A stretch of DNA of 64,000 nucleotides from Vannielia litorea (GCF_019801175.1 NZ_JAHVJR010000001.1:1798001-1862000), one strand, 5' to 3'. Numbered from the stretch's first letter, positions 16,831 through 25,878 are shown. Made by a program: numbers and translations. The notes: a model not told the origin generated them from the sequence alone.

Positions 16831-18456
16831 ATGCTGCGCCCCGCCCTCCTCCTCGCGCTCGCCCTCTCCCTCGCGGGCCTGCCGCTCCGCGCCGAGAGCC
16901 TCTCCGACCGCGCCTTTCAGGCCGCCCAGCTCGCCATGCTCTCCTCCGCTGGCAGTGCCATCCGGCAGGCCGAGCTACGCCGCTCCGCCGGGACCGGCCC
17001 GCTGGCCGACCTGCTGAAGGCCCGTCAGCGCGTGGCCGACCGCCGCGCCCGGGCCGAGGCCGAGCTGGGTGCGCTCGGGCGCGACGGCACGGCCGACACC
17101 TCTGCCGCCACCCGCCTTTCGGGAGAGATCGACGCGCTCAGCACCGAGATCACCCAGCTAGAGACGCGTATCGCCGCCGAGTTTCCCCGCTTTGCCGAAA
17201 TGACCCGCCCGCGCCCGATGACGCTGGCCGAGGTTCAGGCCGCGCTGGCCCCGGAGGAGGGGTTGCTGTTCATCTATACCGGCGCCCGCGAGACCCATAT
17301 CTGGGCGATCACGCCGGAGCACAGCGCTTGGCAAAGGATCGAGTTGGGCGAGGCGGACATTGCCGCCGATGTCGCCGCGCTGCGGCTGTCCCTGAAAGCG
17401 GCCAGCAATGCCCGTGGCGCCGAAGCGTTGAAAACACTCGGGCAAAAGCCGCAGATCACCCCGTTCGACCGCACCCGCGCCTTTCTCGTCTACGCTGATC
17501 TGCTCTCCGGCGTGATGCCCACGCTGGCCAGGACGGACCAGCTCTATACCGTCGCGCAAGGCCCGCTCACCGGCATTCCGCTGGGCCTGCTGGTCACCGA
17601 TGCCCCCGGCGATGCGTCGCAGGACGGCGACCCCGGTGCCCTGCGCCGCACCCCTTGGCTGTTCCAGCGGTTCGCCCTCGCCAGCCTGCCTACAGTGGAG
17701 AGCCTGCGCGCCATCGCGGCCCCCAGCCGGGCGCAGGCCACCCCGCCAACAGGGCGGTTTCTGGGCATCGGTGCGCCCAAGCTGACGGGCGGCGCCACCG
17801 GCCTGCGGGGGGTCAAGATGGCAGGCGCCACGGCGGACCCCGAGAGCATCCGCGCCCTCGCCCCGCTGCCCGGCACCCTGCGCGAGCTCCGCGCCATCGC
17901 AACCACTCTCGGCGCCGGGCCGGACGCCCTGCTCACCGGGGATGCCGCCGTTGAGCCCGCCCTGCGCAGCGCCGGGTTGGAGCAGGCAGAGATCGTCGTA
18001 TTCGCCACGCACGGGCTGCTCTCCGGCGAGCTTGAGGGCTTGGCAGAACCCGCCCTTGTGCTCACCCCACCACAGGTCGCCACCGCCACTGATGACGGGC
18101 TGCTCACCGCCTCCGAGATCGCCGACATGACCCTCACCGCCGAGTGGGTGATCCTCTCGGCCTGCAACACCGCAGGCGGTGACGGCCGCCCCGATGCCGA
18201 GGGCCTCTCCGGCCTTGCGCGCGCCTTTCTCGTAGCCGGGGCGAAGACGCTCATGGTGAGCCACTGGCCGGTGCGCGACGATGCCGCCGCCCGACTAACG
18301 ACCGATGCCTTCGCCGCTCTGGAGCAGCCGGATATCCGCCATAAATCCAAAGCCTTGCAGGCCTCCATGCAAGCAATGCTCGAAGATGAGAGCGACCCGA
18401 CCCTCGCCCACCCGGCAGCCTGGGCGCCCTTCATCCTCGTGGGAGACGGCCGATGA
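16831..18456 (+). CDS. Exported CHAT-domain (caspase-like) protein
   Basis: Protein of 541 aa with a signal peptide (MLRPALLLALALSLAGLPLRA). A helical N-terminal half contains repeats rich in Ala, Arg and Glu. The C-terminal CHAT domain (about residues 290-540) carries the catalytic dyad: His394 in VVFATHGLLSG and Cys445 in VILSACNTAGG, followed by LARAFLVAGAKTLMVSHWPV and WAPFILVGDGR. CHAT proteases are clan CD peptidases related to separase and caspases. Export makes it unlike cytoplasmic defence TPR-CHAT proteins. The stop overlaps the start of the next gene as ATGA, so the two are coupled. Substrate unknown. Confidence 0.85.
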   Translation: MLRPALLLALALSLAGLPLRAESLSDRAFQAAQLAMLSSAGSAIRQAELRRSAGTGPLADLLKARQRVADRRARAEAELGALGRDGTADTSAATRLSGEIDALSTEITQLETRIAAEFPRFAEMTRPRPMTLAEVQAALAPEEGLLFIYTGARETHIWAITPEHSAWQRIELGEADIAADVAALRLSLKAASNARGAEALKTLGQKPQITPFDRTRAFLVYADLLSGVMPTLARTDQLYTVAQGPLTGIPLGLLVTDAPGDASQDGDPGALRRTPWLFQRFALASLPTVESLRAIAAPSRAQATPPTGRFLGIGAPKLTGGATGLRGVKMAGATADPESIRALAPLPGTLRELRAIATTLGAGPDALLTGDAAVEPALRSAGLEQAEIVVFATHGLLSGELEGLAEPALVLTPPQVATATDDGLLTASEIADMTLTAEWVILSACNTAGGDGRPDAEGLSGLARAFLVAGAKTLMVSHWPVRDDAAARLTTDAFAALEQPDIRHKSKALQASMQAMLEDESDPTLAHPAAWAPFILVGDGR

Positions 18457-19913
18457 AGCGCCTTCTCTGCGCTCTGCTCCTCGCGCTCACTCCAAACCTC
18501 GCTACCGCGCAGGAAACCGGCCCAGATGGCCCGGCCTTCGATGCCATGCTGCAGCGGCTCGAACTGGCCTGGCAAAGCAATGATGACGATCAGACCTACG
18601 CCACCCTCAACGCAGGTATCCGGGAGGCCCGCGCGAATGGCGAACTCACCCCAGGCTGGGCGATCTTCTATGCGATGCTGACCGACGCCGCCCGCATCCA
18701 AAAGAACAACCCCGCCTACGCCCTTCAACTGGCCGAGGATGGCCTCGCTCTGGTGAATGCGGCAGACGGGACGATGGACGAGGTCGGCTGGGCGCTCATG
18801 GTCTCCAAGGCCTACGCGCTCGCTGATCTGGGCCGCTACGCCGAGGCGGTGGAGGTCGGGCGCATCGCCCTGCCCCTCTTCCGCGCCGCCTATGGCGACG
18901 AAGATGCCGATGACTTCGCCGGGTATATCGCGCGATGGGAGCGCGGCGAGTTGGGAGACTTCAACCGCTCCGCCCTCGACATCGCGCAGGAGCGCATCAC
19001 CCGAGCCGAAGCGGCCTATGGCGCGGGCGAATATGGCCGGGCCATCGAACTGGCCCAATCGGCCCGCATCCCCACCGTGCCCGGCGCGGGGCAGGACGCC
19101 CTGCGCGCCGCCGGCCTGAACTTTCGGGCCGAGCATATCGTCGGGCAGGCGCAGAACAGCCTGAACCGGCCCGAAGACGCCTGCGCCAGCCTGCTCGCCG
19201 CCCTGCGCCATATCGCCGAGCCGTGGGATGGCCGCAGCCGGATCTCCTGGCGGGTTTCGCTGGAACTGGAGCAGGACAGGCAGTTGCTCTACCGCCATAT
19301 GAGCCGCCTCGGCGGATGCTCGATTTCTCTCGGAGACTACGAACGCGCCGAAGCCGCCCTGATCGAGGCCGAGACGCTGGCTGAACGGCCCGATTGGAAG
19401 GCCGATGCCATGGTCACGCGCGCCTCACTCCTCGCCAACACCGGGGCATGGGCGGAGGCCCATGACGTGCTGCAGGATGCGGTGACCGTTGCGCAAAGCT
19501 CCGGCAATGCCGCGATCATCGACAGCACCAGCTTTTATGCCGCCCTCGTCGCCGTCAAAACTGCCTCGTTGCGCGAGGGGCCCGCCCCCACCGCCCAACT
19601 GATTGCGGCCTCCGAGGTAATCTTGCGGCTGTCGGAGCCGCCGCTGGGCCATGCCTTCGTGCTGCGAGAAACGGCTCAGACCCTCCTCAGTATCGGCGAG
19701 ACCGAGAAGGCGCTGGAGTTCTCAGAGCGCTCCGTCGGCATCCAGCGCGACTGGGTGCTGAACTCGACTGACAGCCAGTTTGGCATCGACCAAGCCCGCG
19801 CGAGCATGGCCAGCGCGGTCGAAATCTTCCTTTCCGCCGCCCATCTGGCCGCCAGCGCCGGGCAAACCGGCTGCCCCGAGGCCGAGTATCACCACTGCGT
19901 CGTCTCCGAATGA
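18453..19913 (+). CDS. Exported TPR-like helical-repeat protein, partner of CHAT protein
   Basis: Protein of 486 aa with a signal peptide (MKRLLCALLLALTPNLATAQ). The body is made of helical-pair segments of TPR type (ADLGRYAEAVEVGRIALPLFRAAYGDED, GAGEYGRAIELAQSAR, LGDYERAEAALIEAETLAERP, GETEKALEFSERSVGIQRDW); the repeats are weak and TPR is an assignment by eye. It overlaps the CHAT gene by 4 nt. CHAT domains are commonly fused to or paired with TPR arrays that act as sensors or substrate adaptors, so a periplasmic complex is inferred. Confidence 0.72.
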   Translation: MKRLLCALLLALTPNLATAQETGPDGPAFDAMLQRLELAWQSNDDDQTYATLNAGIREARANGELTPGWAIFYAMLTDAARIQKNNPAYALQLAEDGLALVNAADGTMDEVGWALMVSKAYALADLGRYAEAVEVGRIALPLFRAAYGDEDADDFAGYIARWERGELGDFNRSALDIAQERITRAEAAYGAGEYGRAIELAQSARIPTVPGAGQDALRAAGLNFRAEHIVGQAQNSLNRPEDACASLLAALRHIAEPWDGRSRISWRVSLELEQDRQLLYRHMSRLGGCSISLGDYERAEAALIEAETLAERPDWKADAMVTRASLLANTGAWAEAHDVLQDAVTVAQSSGNAAIIDSTSFYAALVAVKTASLREGPAPTAQLIAASEVILRLSEPPLGHAFVLRETAQTLLSIGETEKALEFSERSVGIQRDWVLNSTDSQFGIDQARASMASAVEIFLSAAHLAASAGQTGCPEAEYHHCVVSE

Positions 19914-20005
19914 TCCGCTTGCGCTAACAGCCCGCGCGAGGGTTGCGCCGCCACGGGCGGAAGGCTACCCAATCGGCAACACATGCTAGCCACGAGGGGC
20001 ACCCG

Positions 20006-20977
20006 ATGACCAAGAAGCCAGAATTTCACGACCGGATGCTCTCGCTGGGCCTCGCCCGCGTATCGGAGGCCGCCGCGCTTGCCTCGGCCAAGCTGATCGG
20101 TCGGGGCGACGAAAAGGCCGCCGACCAGGCCGCCGTGAACGCCATGCGCAACCAGCTGAACGCGCTGGAAATTCGCGGCACGGTGGTGATCGGCGAAGGC
20201 GAGCGCGACGAGGCGCCGATGCTCTATATTGGCGAAGAGGTTGGCACCGGCACCGGGCCGGAAGTGGATATCGCGCTGGACCCGCTCGAGGGCACCACGC
20301 TGACCGCCAAGGACATGCCCAACGCGCTCACCGTCATCGCCATGGCTCCACGCGGCTCGATGCTCCATGCCCCGGATGTCTATATGGAAAAGCTGGCGGT
20401 TGGCCCCGGCTACCCCGAGGGGATCGTGAGCCTCGACCAATCCCCCGCCGAACGTGTGCGCCTTCTGGCCGCCGCCAAGCAGGCCACCACCGCCGATATC
20501 ACCGTCTGCATCCTCGAACGCCCGCGCCATGAGGATCTGATCGCCGAGGTGCGCTCTACCGGCGCCGCGATCCGCCTGATCACCGATGGCGATGTGGCCG
20601 GGGTGATGCATTGCGCGGAGCCGGAAAAGACAGGGATCGACATGTACATGGGCCTTGGCGGTGCGCCCGAGGGCGTGCTGGCCGCTGCCGCGCTCAAGTG
20701 CATGGGCGGGCAGATGTGGGGCAAGCTCACCTTCCGCAATGATGATGAGAAGGCCCGCGCCAAGAAGGCAGGGATCGAGGATCTCGACCGGATCTACGCG
20801 CGCGACGAGATGGTGCAGCACGATGTGATCTTCGCCGCCACCGGCGTGACCGACGGCTCGCTGGTGCCGGGCATCAAGCGCGAGGTCGGATACCTGACCG
20901 CCGAGACCCTGCTGATGCGCTCCAAGACCGGTTCGGTCCGCCGCATGCAGTATCGCAACCCGACCTCGGCGATGTAA
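20006..20977 (+). CDS. glpX: Fructose-1,6-bisphosphatase class II
   Basis: Hydrolyses fructose 1,6-bisphosphate to fructose 6-phosphate in gluconeogenesis. The 323-aa sequence has the metal and phosphate-binding blocks VVIGEGERDEAPMLYIGEEVG and DIALDPLEGTTLTAKDMPNAL, then LITDGDVAGVM and FAATGVTDGSLVPGIK, all typical of GlpX. Start ATG 20006 with GAGGGG upstream gives the family N-terminus. recJ follows after 27 bp on the same strand. Confidence 0.96.
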   Translation: MTKKPEFHDRMLSLGLARVSEAAALASAKLIGRGDEKAADQAAVNAMRNQLNALEIRGTVVIGEGERDEAPMLYIGEEVGTGTGPEVDIALDPLEGTTLTAKDMPNALTVIAMAPRGSMLHAPDVYMEKLAVGPGYPEGIVSLDQSPAERVRLLAAAKQATTADITVCILERPRHEDLIAEVRSTGAAIRLITDGDVAGVMHCAEPEKTGIDMYMGLGGAPEGVLAAAALKCMGGQMWGKLTFRNDDEKARAKKAGIEDLDRIYARDEMVQHDVIFAATGVTDGSLVPGIKREVGYLTAETLLMRSKTGSVRRMQYRNPTSAM

Positions 20978-21004
20978 CGGGCGCGATGCGATGAGCCGCA
21001 CACG

Positions 21005-22750
21005 ATGACGGCCTTTCTGGGCGTCGAAGAGTCCCTCACGGGCCGGCGTTGGGTCGGCCCGCCGCCCGAGGAAGACAGGCTCGCCGAGGCGATGGTGCAG
21101 GCCACCGGCCTCCCCGGCCCTCTGGCCCGCCTGCTGGTGCAGCGCGGCGTGCCCCCTGAAGAGGCCGAACCCTTCCTTGCCCCCGCTCTGCGCGATCTGC
21201 TGCCTGACCCGCGCAAGCTGCGCGACATGCAGGTGGCCGCCGCACGGCTCAACCGCGCCGTCGAACAGGCCGAAGCCATTGCGATCTTTGCCGATTATGA
21301 CGTGGACGGCGGCACCTCAGCGGCACTGCTGATCCGCTGGCTGCGCGCTCTAGGGCGCGAGGCCACGCTCTATGTGCCCGATCGGATCGGCGAGGGTTAC
21401 GGGCCAAACGCGCCCGCCATCTCCGAGCTGGGCCAGAGCCACAGCCTGATCATCTGCGTCGATTGCGGCACCCTCTCACATGAGGCGCTGGCTGCCTCCG
21501 GCAGCGCCGAGGTGGTCGTGCTCGATCACCATTTGGGCGGTGAAACGCTCCCGCCTGCGGTCGCCGTGGTCAACCCCAACCGGCAGGACGAAAGCGGCGA
21601 GCTTGGCCACCTCTGTGCCGCCGCCGTGGTGTTCCTGTGCCTTGTCGAGGCCAACCGCCAGCGGCGCGAAGCCGGGGCCAGCCCCCTGCCCGACCTCATG
21701 GGCCTGCTCGACCTCGTGGCGCTTGCCACCGTGGCCGATGTGGCCCCGCTCATCGGCGTGAACCGGGCGCTGGTGCGCCAAGGGCTCAAGATCATGGCCC
21801 ACCGCGCCCACCCCGGCCTCTCCGCGCTTGCCGATGTGGCGGGCGTGGACCGGGCACCAACGCCCTATCACCTCGGCTACCTCCTCGGCCCCCGGATCAA
21901 CGCGGGCGGGCGCGTGGGCCGCGCCGACCTTGGCGCAAGGCTCCTTGCCACCGACGACCCGGCGGAAGCCCGCGAATTGGCCGAACGGCTCGACACGCTC
22001 AACAAGGAGCGCCGTGAGATCGAGGCCGCCGTGCAACAGGCCGCGCTTGAGCAGGCCGAGGCACGCGGGCTGGAGGAGCCGCTTGTCTGGGCCGCGGGCG
22101 AAGGCTGGCATCCCGGTGTCGTCGGCATCGTCGCCTCAAGGCTGAAAGAGGCCACCGGCCGCCCGGCCGTGGTGATCGGTATGGAGGGCGACGAGGGCAA
22201 AGGCTCTGGCCGCTCGATCACCGGCGTCGATCTGGGCGGCTGTGTGCATCGTCTGGAAGATGAGGGGCTGATTACCCGTGGCGGCGGCCACAAGATGGCG
22301 GCGGGGCTCTCGCTCACCGCCGATCAGCTGGAGCCCGCGATGGCCCGCCTCTCCGAGTTGCTGGGCCGACAGGGCGCTGGAGCGAGCGGCCCGCGTGACT
22401 TGCGGCTCGATGGGCTGATCCTGCCCACGGCCGCCACGGTGGAACTGATCGAGGCGCTCGAACAGGCCGGCCCCTTTGGCGCCTCTGCCCCCGCCCCCCG
22501 TTTTGCCCTGCCCGAGGCCGCACTGGCCGATGCCCGCGTGGTGGGCGAGAACCACCTGAAACTGGCGATCCGCACCGCGATGGGCCAGCGACTAGAGGCC
22601 ATCGGCTTTCGCATGGCCGATACACCGCTTGGCCAGGCCATGCTCGAAGCGCGCGGCGGCGCGTGGCACCTTGCCGGACGGCTGGAAGTGAACCATTGGC
22701 AGGGCCGCGCCCGTCCGCAATTGCGGCTGGAAGACGCCGCGCGGGCGTGA
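21005..22750 (+). CDS. recJ: Single-stranded-DNA-specific exonuclease RecJ
   Basis: 5'-3' exonuclease of DNA repair and recombination, 581 aa. DHH phosphoesterase motifs are clear: FADYDVDGGTSAALL (motif I), DCGT, LDHHLGGETLPPAVAVVNPN (DHH motif), LGPRINAGGRVG, and the DHHA1 part GRSITGVDLGGCVHRLEDEGLITRGGGHKMAAG. A C-terminal OB-like domain ends in LEVNHWQGRARPQLRLED. The length is normal. The final codons overlap the GTG start of the next gene. Confidence 0.96.
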   Translation: MTAFLGVEESLTGRRWVGPPPEEDRLAEAMVQATGLPGPLARLLVQRGVPPEEAEPFLAPALRDLLPDPRKLRDMQVAAARLNRAVEQAEAIAIFADYDVDGGTSAALLIRWLRALGREATLYVPDRIGEGYGPNAPAISELGQSHSLIICVDCGTLSHEALAASGSAEVVVLDHHLGGETLPPAVAVVNPNRQDESGELGHLCAAAVVFLCLVEANRQRREAGASPLPDLMGLLDLVALATVADVAPLIGVNRALVRQGLKIMAHRAHPGLSALADVAGVDRAPTPYHLGYLLGPRINAGGRVGRADLGARLLATDDPAEARELAERLDTLNKERREIEAAVQQAALEQAEARGLEEPLVWAAGEGWHPGVVGIVASRLKEATGRPAVVIGMEGDEGKGSGRSITGVDLGGCVHRLEDEGLITRGGGHKMAAGLSLTADQLEPAMARLSELLGRQGAGASGPRDLRLDGLILPTAATVELIEALEQAGPFGASAPAPRFALPEAALADARVVGENHLKLAIRTAMGQRLEAIGFRMADTPLGQAMLEARGGAWHLAGRLEVNHWQGRARPQLRLEDAARA

Positions 22751-23253
22751 CCGCGCTGGTGGTTCTCGCAGGCTTGCCCGGCACCGGGAAAACCACCATA
22801 TCCCGCGCGCTTGCAAGACTTTCAGGCGCGATCCACCTTCGGATCGACACGATCGAGACCGCCATCTGCGCGTCCACCCTCGCGCCCGAAAACGCCGCCG
22901 ACGCGGGCTACCTCGTCGCCCGCGCCCAAGCTGGCGAAATGCTGGCTGCGGGACATTCGGCCATCGTGGATTGCGTGAACCAGTGGCAGATGACACGAGA
23001 CTGGTTTTGCACCGTCCCGCGAGCGGACGCCCGGCTGGTGACCTGTGAAATCACCTGTTCCGATCCGGAGCAGCACCGCGCGCGGGTCGAATCCCGCCGC
23101 GCCGATCTGCCGGGGCATAAACTTCCCGACTGGCAGGCCGTTCTGGCGCGCGATTATCACCCGTGGGCCGCCGCCGACCTGCACATTGACACCGCCATGG
23201 TGACGCCCGAGCGCGCTGCGGCCCTGATTTTCAAGGCGATGACGGGCGGGTAA
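22747..23253 (+). CDS. P-loop ATP-binding protein (AAA/zeta-toxin-like kinase)
   Basis: Protein of 168 aa with a Walker A motif LAGLPGTGKTTISRAL near the N-terminus, an LRIDTIE strand and a C-terminal half rich in Arg (HRARVESRRADLPGHKLPDW). The layout fits the small P-loop kinases annotated as AAA-family or zeta-toxin/gluconokinase-like proteins; the substrate is unknown. The start is GTG 22747 in a GTGA overlap with the recJ stop. No antitoxin partner is adjacent, so a toxin role is unlikely. Confidence 0.82.
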   Translation: MTALVVLAGLPGTGKTTISRALARLSGAIHLRIDTIETAICASTLAPENAADAGYLVARAQAGEMLAAGHSAIVDCVNQWQMTRDWFCTVPRADARLVTCEITCSDPEQHRARVESRRADLPGHKLPDWQAVLARDYHPWAAADLHIDTAMVTPERAAALIFKAMTGG

Positions 23254-23332
23254 AAAATCCGCACCGGGAGCCGAAGAATCTTCTTGCGCTCCCCCCGCGC
23301 TTTTCCTAAATACCCCCCCACGGCTGGACCCT

Positions 23333-23407
23333 GCCCCGTTCGTCTATCGGTTAGGACGCCAGGTTTTCAACCTGGAAAGAGGGGTTCGATTCCCCTACGG
23401 GGTACCA
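23333..23407 (+). tRNA. tRNA-Glu (anticodon TTC)
   Basis: The full cloverleaf is visible. The acceptor stem is GCCCCGT with ACGGGGT. The D-arm contains TCGGTTAGGA, the anticodon arm is CCAGG-TTTTCAA-CCTGG with anticodon TTC, and the T-arm is GGGG-TTCGATT-CCCC. A genomically encoded CCA ends at 23407. No terminator is obvious; the convergent gene's stop codon lies within the tRNA 3' end. Confidence 0.95.
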
Positions 23408-24105
23408 GCCGTCCTTCTCCCCTCAGTATCTGTTTTGCGAAAGCGGATGTTGCTTGCCGGGCCAAGGCCGTGGCGCAGGCAAAGCCAGATCACGCCGAGG
23501 CTGAGGATCAGCCAGATCCCGCCCCAAAGCACCGTGGCCCCTCCGAACTCCTCCGACAGCATCCGTGCGTCCGACTGCAATGCACTGCGGCGGATAGTGT
23601 CATCGAAGATGTCGTAGGGCACGTAGATCAGGCTGGTGAGGCCGATCACACGGAGCACAAGGTCAGCCGCCTGATGCGGCAGAAACCGCGCCACGCCCAG
23701 CATGACGGCGCCCGTGGCGAGGCAGAAAAGCAGGGCGAAGGGCGTTCTGATCCATAGGGCCGCCACCAGCAGGAGCAGCGCCCCGAATCCCGCCAGGATC
23801 GCCCGGTCCGCGTTGGTGCGCAGGGCGGCCACCAACGCCAGCGCGCCGAAGAGCAGTGAGCCGAGGTACCCCGCAGAAAGGGTGACAAACCGGTTGCCGC
23901 CCCGGATCAGCGCGTGCCCGCCTTCGCGCGGATCGAGCGACATTTCGACGATGCTGCCGCCGGTCAGCAGCCCGGCGAGGCCGTGGGACAATTCGTGGAG
24001 AAAAATCACGAGGATCCGCAGCGGATAGACCACGGGCGTGCGCCAGAGGGCGAAGACCAGCGCGAGGATGAGCAGCAGTTGCCAGTGGCCCCGGAGAAAC
24101 GTCAT
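23395..24105 (-). CDS. M50-like integral membrane metallopeptidase
   Basis: Protein of 236 aa with about six hydrophobic segments. The zinc-binding motif H37-E38-L-S-H41 lies in the first membrane region (ILVIFLHELSHGLAGLLTGG), followed by SLDPREGGHALIRGGNRFVTLSAGYLGSLLFGA, the pattern of the M50B-like family PF13398. Its substrate is unknown. It follows the diguanylate cyclase gene by 30 bp and may be co-transcribed with it. The last codons and the TAG stop (23395-23397) are encoded antisense to the tRNA-Glu 3' end. Confidence 0.85.
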   Translation of the reverse strand: MTFLRGHWQLLLILALVFALWRTPVVYPLRILVIFLHELSHGLAGLLTGGSIVEMSLDPREGGHALIRGGNRFVTLSAGYLGSLLFGALALVAALRTNADRAILAGFGALLLLVAALWIRTPFALLFCLATGAVMLGVARFLPHQAADLVLRVIGLTSLIYVPYDIFDDTIRRSALQSDARMLSEEFGGATVLWGGIWLILSLGVIWLCLRHGLGPASNIRFRKTDTEGRRTAGTP

Positions 24106-24135
24106 GCCTCATGGGGCAGTGACCGGAGCGGCTTG

Positions 24136-25194
24136 TCAATCGCAGCCCTCGCCGATGCCCGGCAGATCGCTGGCGTAAACGGTCACCCGCCCACGACCGC
24201 CCCGCTTGGAAGCATAGAGGGCCGTATCGGCGTGCTGCATCATCTCCTCGGCATCCGTGGTGGTGTAGAAGTCGCTCACGGTGAGCCCGATTGAGCCGGA
24301 GATATTGCAAGTATCGCCCTCGAATGGAATCGGCTCCTCCAACCGGCTGATGATCCGCCGTCCAAGCGCGGCGAGCCGGTCGGGGTTGGAGAGGCCGACG
24401 AAAATCAGCACGAATTCGTCGCCGCCGGCCCGTACGATTACATCCGAAAGGCGGGTCTCCGCGCGGAGGATGTCGGCCACCTCGCGCAACACGTGGTCTC
24501 CTGCGGCGTGCCCGAGAGTGTCATTGACCGACTTGAAGAAATCGAGGTCGAGGTTCATCAGCCCGAAGCTGGCCTTGCTGGTGGTCAGCCGCTCCAGCAC
24601 ATCCTCCATCGCCCGGCGGTTGGCGAGCCCGGTCAGCATGTCGGATGACGCCTGTTTTTCAACGGCGGTCATCGCCCCTTGGAGCCGTTGGTTGAGCGCC
24701 TTCCACTCGTTGAGCGCCGCCGTCTTGGCCTCGACGAGGTAGAGCATTTCAACCGCGAGATCGGTGGCAGCGAAGTCGGCATTGGTCAGGTCGTAATCCT
24801 GCACCGCTTCGATGATGTTGAAGCCGAACGAGAGGTTCACGATCAGCCCATGTTCGGTCGAGAGGGGTGCGACAAGGCCTGCCATGCCGGTGCGCGGGGC
24901 ATCGCGAAAGGCCAGTTTCACCCGTCCGCCATCGGCGCGGGCTAGGTCGCTGACGCGCGTTACCCCGCTCGGGCGCTTGATCTCGAAAACCTCCAGAAAT
25001 CTGCGCCCGGCCAGCGGCAGGTCGGGTCGGAGCTTTTGAAGGCTTGGCCCGGCGTGGGTGATATGGCCGCTATGGCGCAGTTGCAGGTGCATCGGCATCA
25101 GCCGGTCCAGCGCCTCTTGCAGGATCGGCTCCAGAAAGCCCCCGCGAACACGTGCGAGTTCACCAATGGCCCCGCGACCCGGCTCGACACTCAT
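24136..25194 (-). CDS. Diguanylate cyclase with H-NOX-associated N-terminal domain
   Basis: Protein of 352 aa. The N-terminal part (about residues 20-150: FLEPILQEALDRLMPMHLQLRHSGHITHAGPSLQKL) matches the HNOBA (heme-NO-binding-associated) domain. A coiled coil spans about 150-182. The GGDEF domain (about 183-345) has DLDFFKSVNDTLGH, an active GGDEF at residues 257-261, and an inhibitory-site RxxD (RLSD, 248-251) five residues before it. It should make c-di-GMP under control of the adjacent H-NOX protein, whose stop overlaps this start as ATGA. Confidence 0.9.
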   Translation of the reverse strand: MSVEPGRGAIGELARVRGGFLEPILQEALDRLMPMHLQLRHSGHITHAGPSLQKLRPDLPLAGRRFLEVFEIKRPSGVTRVSDLARADGGRVKLAFRDAPRTGMAGLVAPLSTEHGLIVNLSFGFNIIEAVQDYDLTNADFAATDLAVEMLYLVEAKTAALNEWKALNQRLQGAMTAVEKQASSDMLTGLANRRAMEDVLERLTTSKASFGLMNLDLDFFKSVNDTLGHAAGDHVLREVADILRAETRLSDVIVRAGGDEFVLIFVGLSNPDRLAALGRRIISRLEEPIPFEGDTCNISGSIGLTVSDFYTTTDAEEMMQHADTALYASKRGGRGRVTVYASDLPGIGEGCD

Positions 25195-25796
25195 CCGGCG
25201 CCCCCCGGCAGCTGCGCCTCGCCGCCAAGGTAGAACTGCTTGGCTTCAGCGAATTCGGGATCGAGGAGGTTTATGGTGATCACCTCCTGCCGCTCCATCG
25301 CGCCACCCAATTCAAGGAAGGCAAGTGCGCCAAAATCATCGGCCAGCGCGCGCAGAATCCCGGTCATGACCGCGCCGAACCCGCCCTGCCGCGCCGCGAC
25401 CTCAAGCCTGAACCGCCCGGGCTCCAGCTCGGTCAGGTGCAGCTGCGGAAGTTCCAGCTCGGGCACGGCGAGGCGCGCGCGATCCGGCAGGTCATCCAGT
25501 GAATAGAGAAGCTCCAGAAAGCTCTGCCCGCCAAACCGCAGGAGCCTGCGGATGGCGCGGGTATTTGGGTGGGTGACGAGGTAAGTGCCCAGATCCTCGA
25601 GAATATCCTCCACCGGCTGGCCGCGCATGCGAGAGAGAGCGGTCAGCATGGTGAGCGTGACCTCATCCCCATAGGTAAGCATGGCCTCGAAGCCAGAGGT
25701 GCCGACCCCCGCCTCGGCACCGAGATCTGCCCATATTTCAGGGCCGTAGATGTCGCGCACGAAGCACTGGACCGCGCGATTGATCAAGCCATGCAT
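25191..25796 (-). CDS. H-NOX (HNOB) domain protein, degenerate heme site
   Basis: Protein of 201 aa with a clear H-NOX N-terminus MHGLINRAVQCFVRDIYGPEIW and overall family length. In canonical H-NOX proteins a His (His105 of soluble guanylate cyclase beta-1, in LDALHDH) ligates heme; the aligned segment here is L100-D-D-L-P104-D, so Pro replaces it. The YxSxR motif that holds the heme propionates reads E132-V-A-A-R136, keeping only Arg. Heme and NO binding are therefore doubtful. It is coupled to the downstream HNOBA-GGDEF gene. Both alignments are by eye. The scaffold may sense another ligand or work by protein contact. Confidence 0.85.
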   Translation of the reverse strand: MHGLINRAVQCFVRDIYGPEIWADLGAEAGVGTSGFEAMLTYGDEVTLTMLTALSRMRGQPVEDILEDLGTYLVTHPNTRAIRRLLRFGGQSFLELLYSLDDLPDRARLAVPELELPQLHLTELEPGRFRLEVAARQGGFGAVMTGILRALADDFGALAFLELGGAMERQEVITINLLDPEFAEAKQFYLGGEAQLPGGAG

Positions 25797-25878
25797 AGCT
25801 GCACCCGTTTAACCTGTGACGCAGACTAGCGGGGGCGAGTTAACAAAGACCGAAGCGGTGCCGGTCGCGCCGAGCGTC

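Noticed and set aside
22747..23253. The P-loop kinase as a zeta-type toxin.
   Set aside because: No epsilon-like antitoxin is adjacent and the gene is coupled to recJ.
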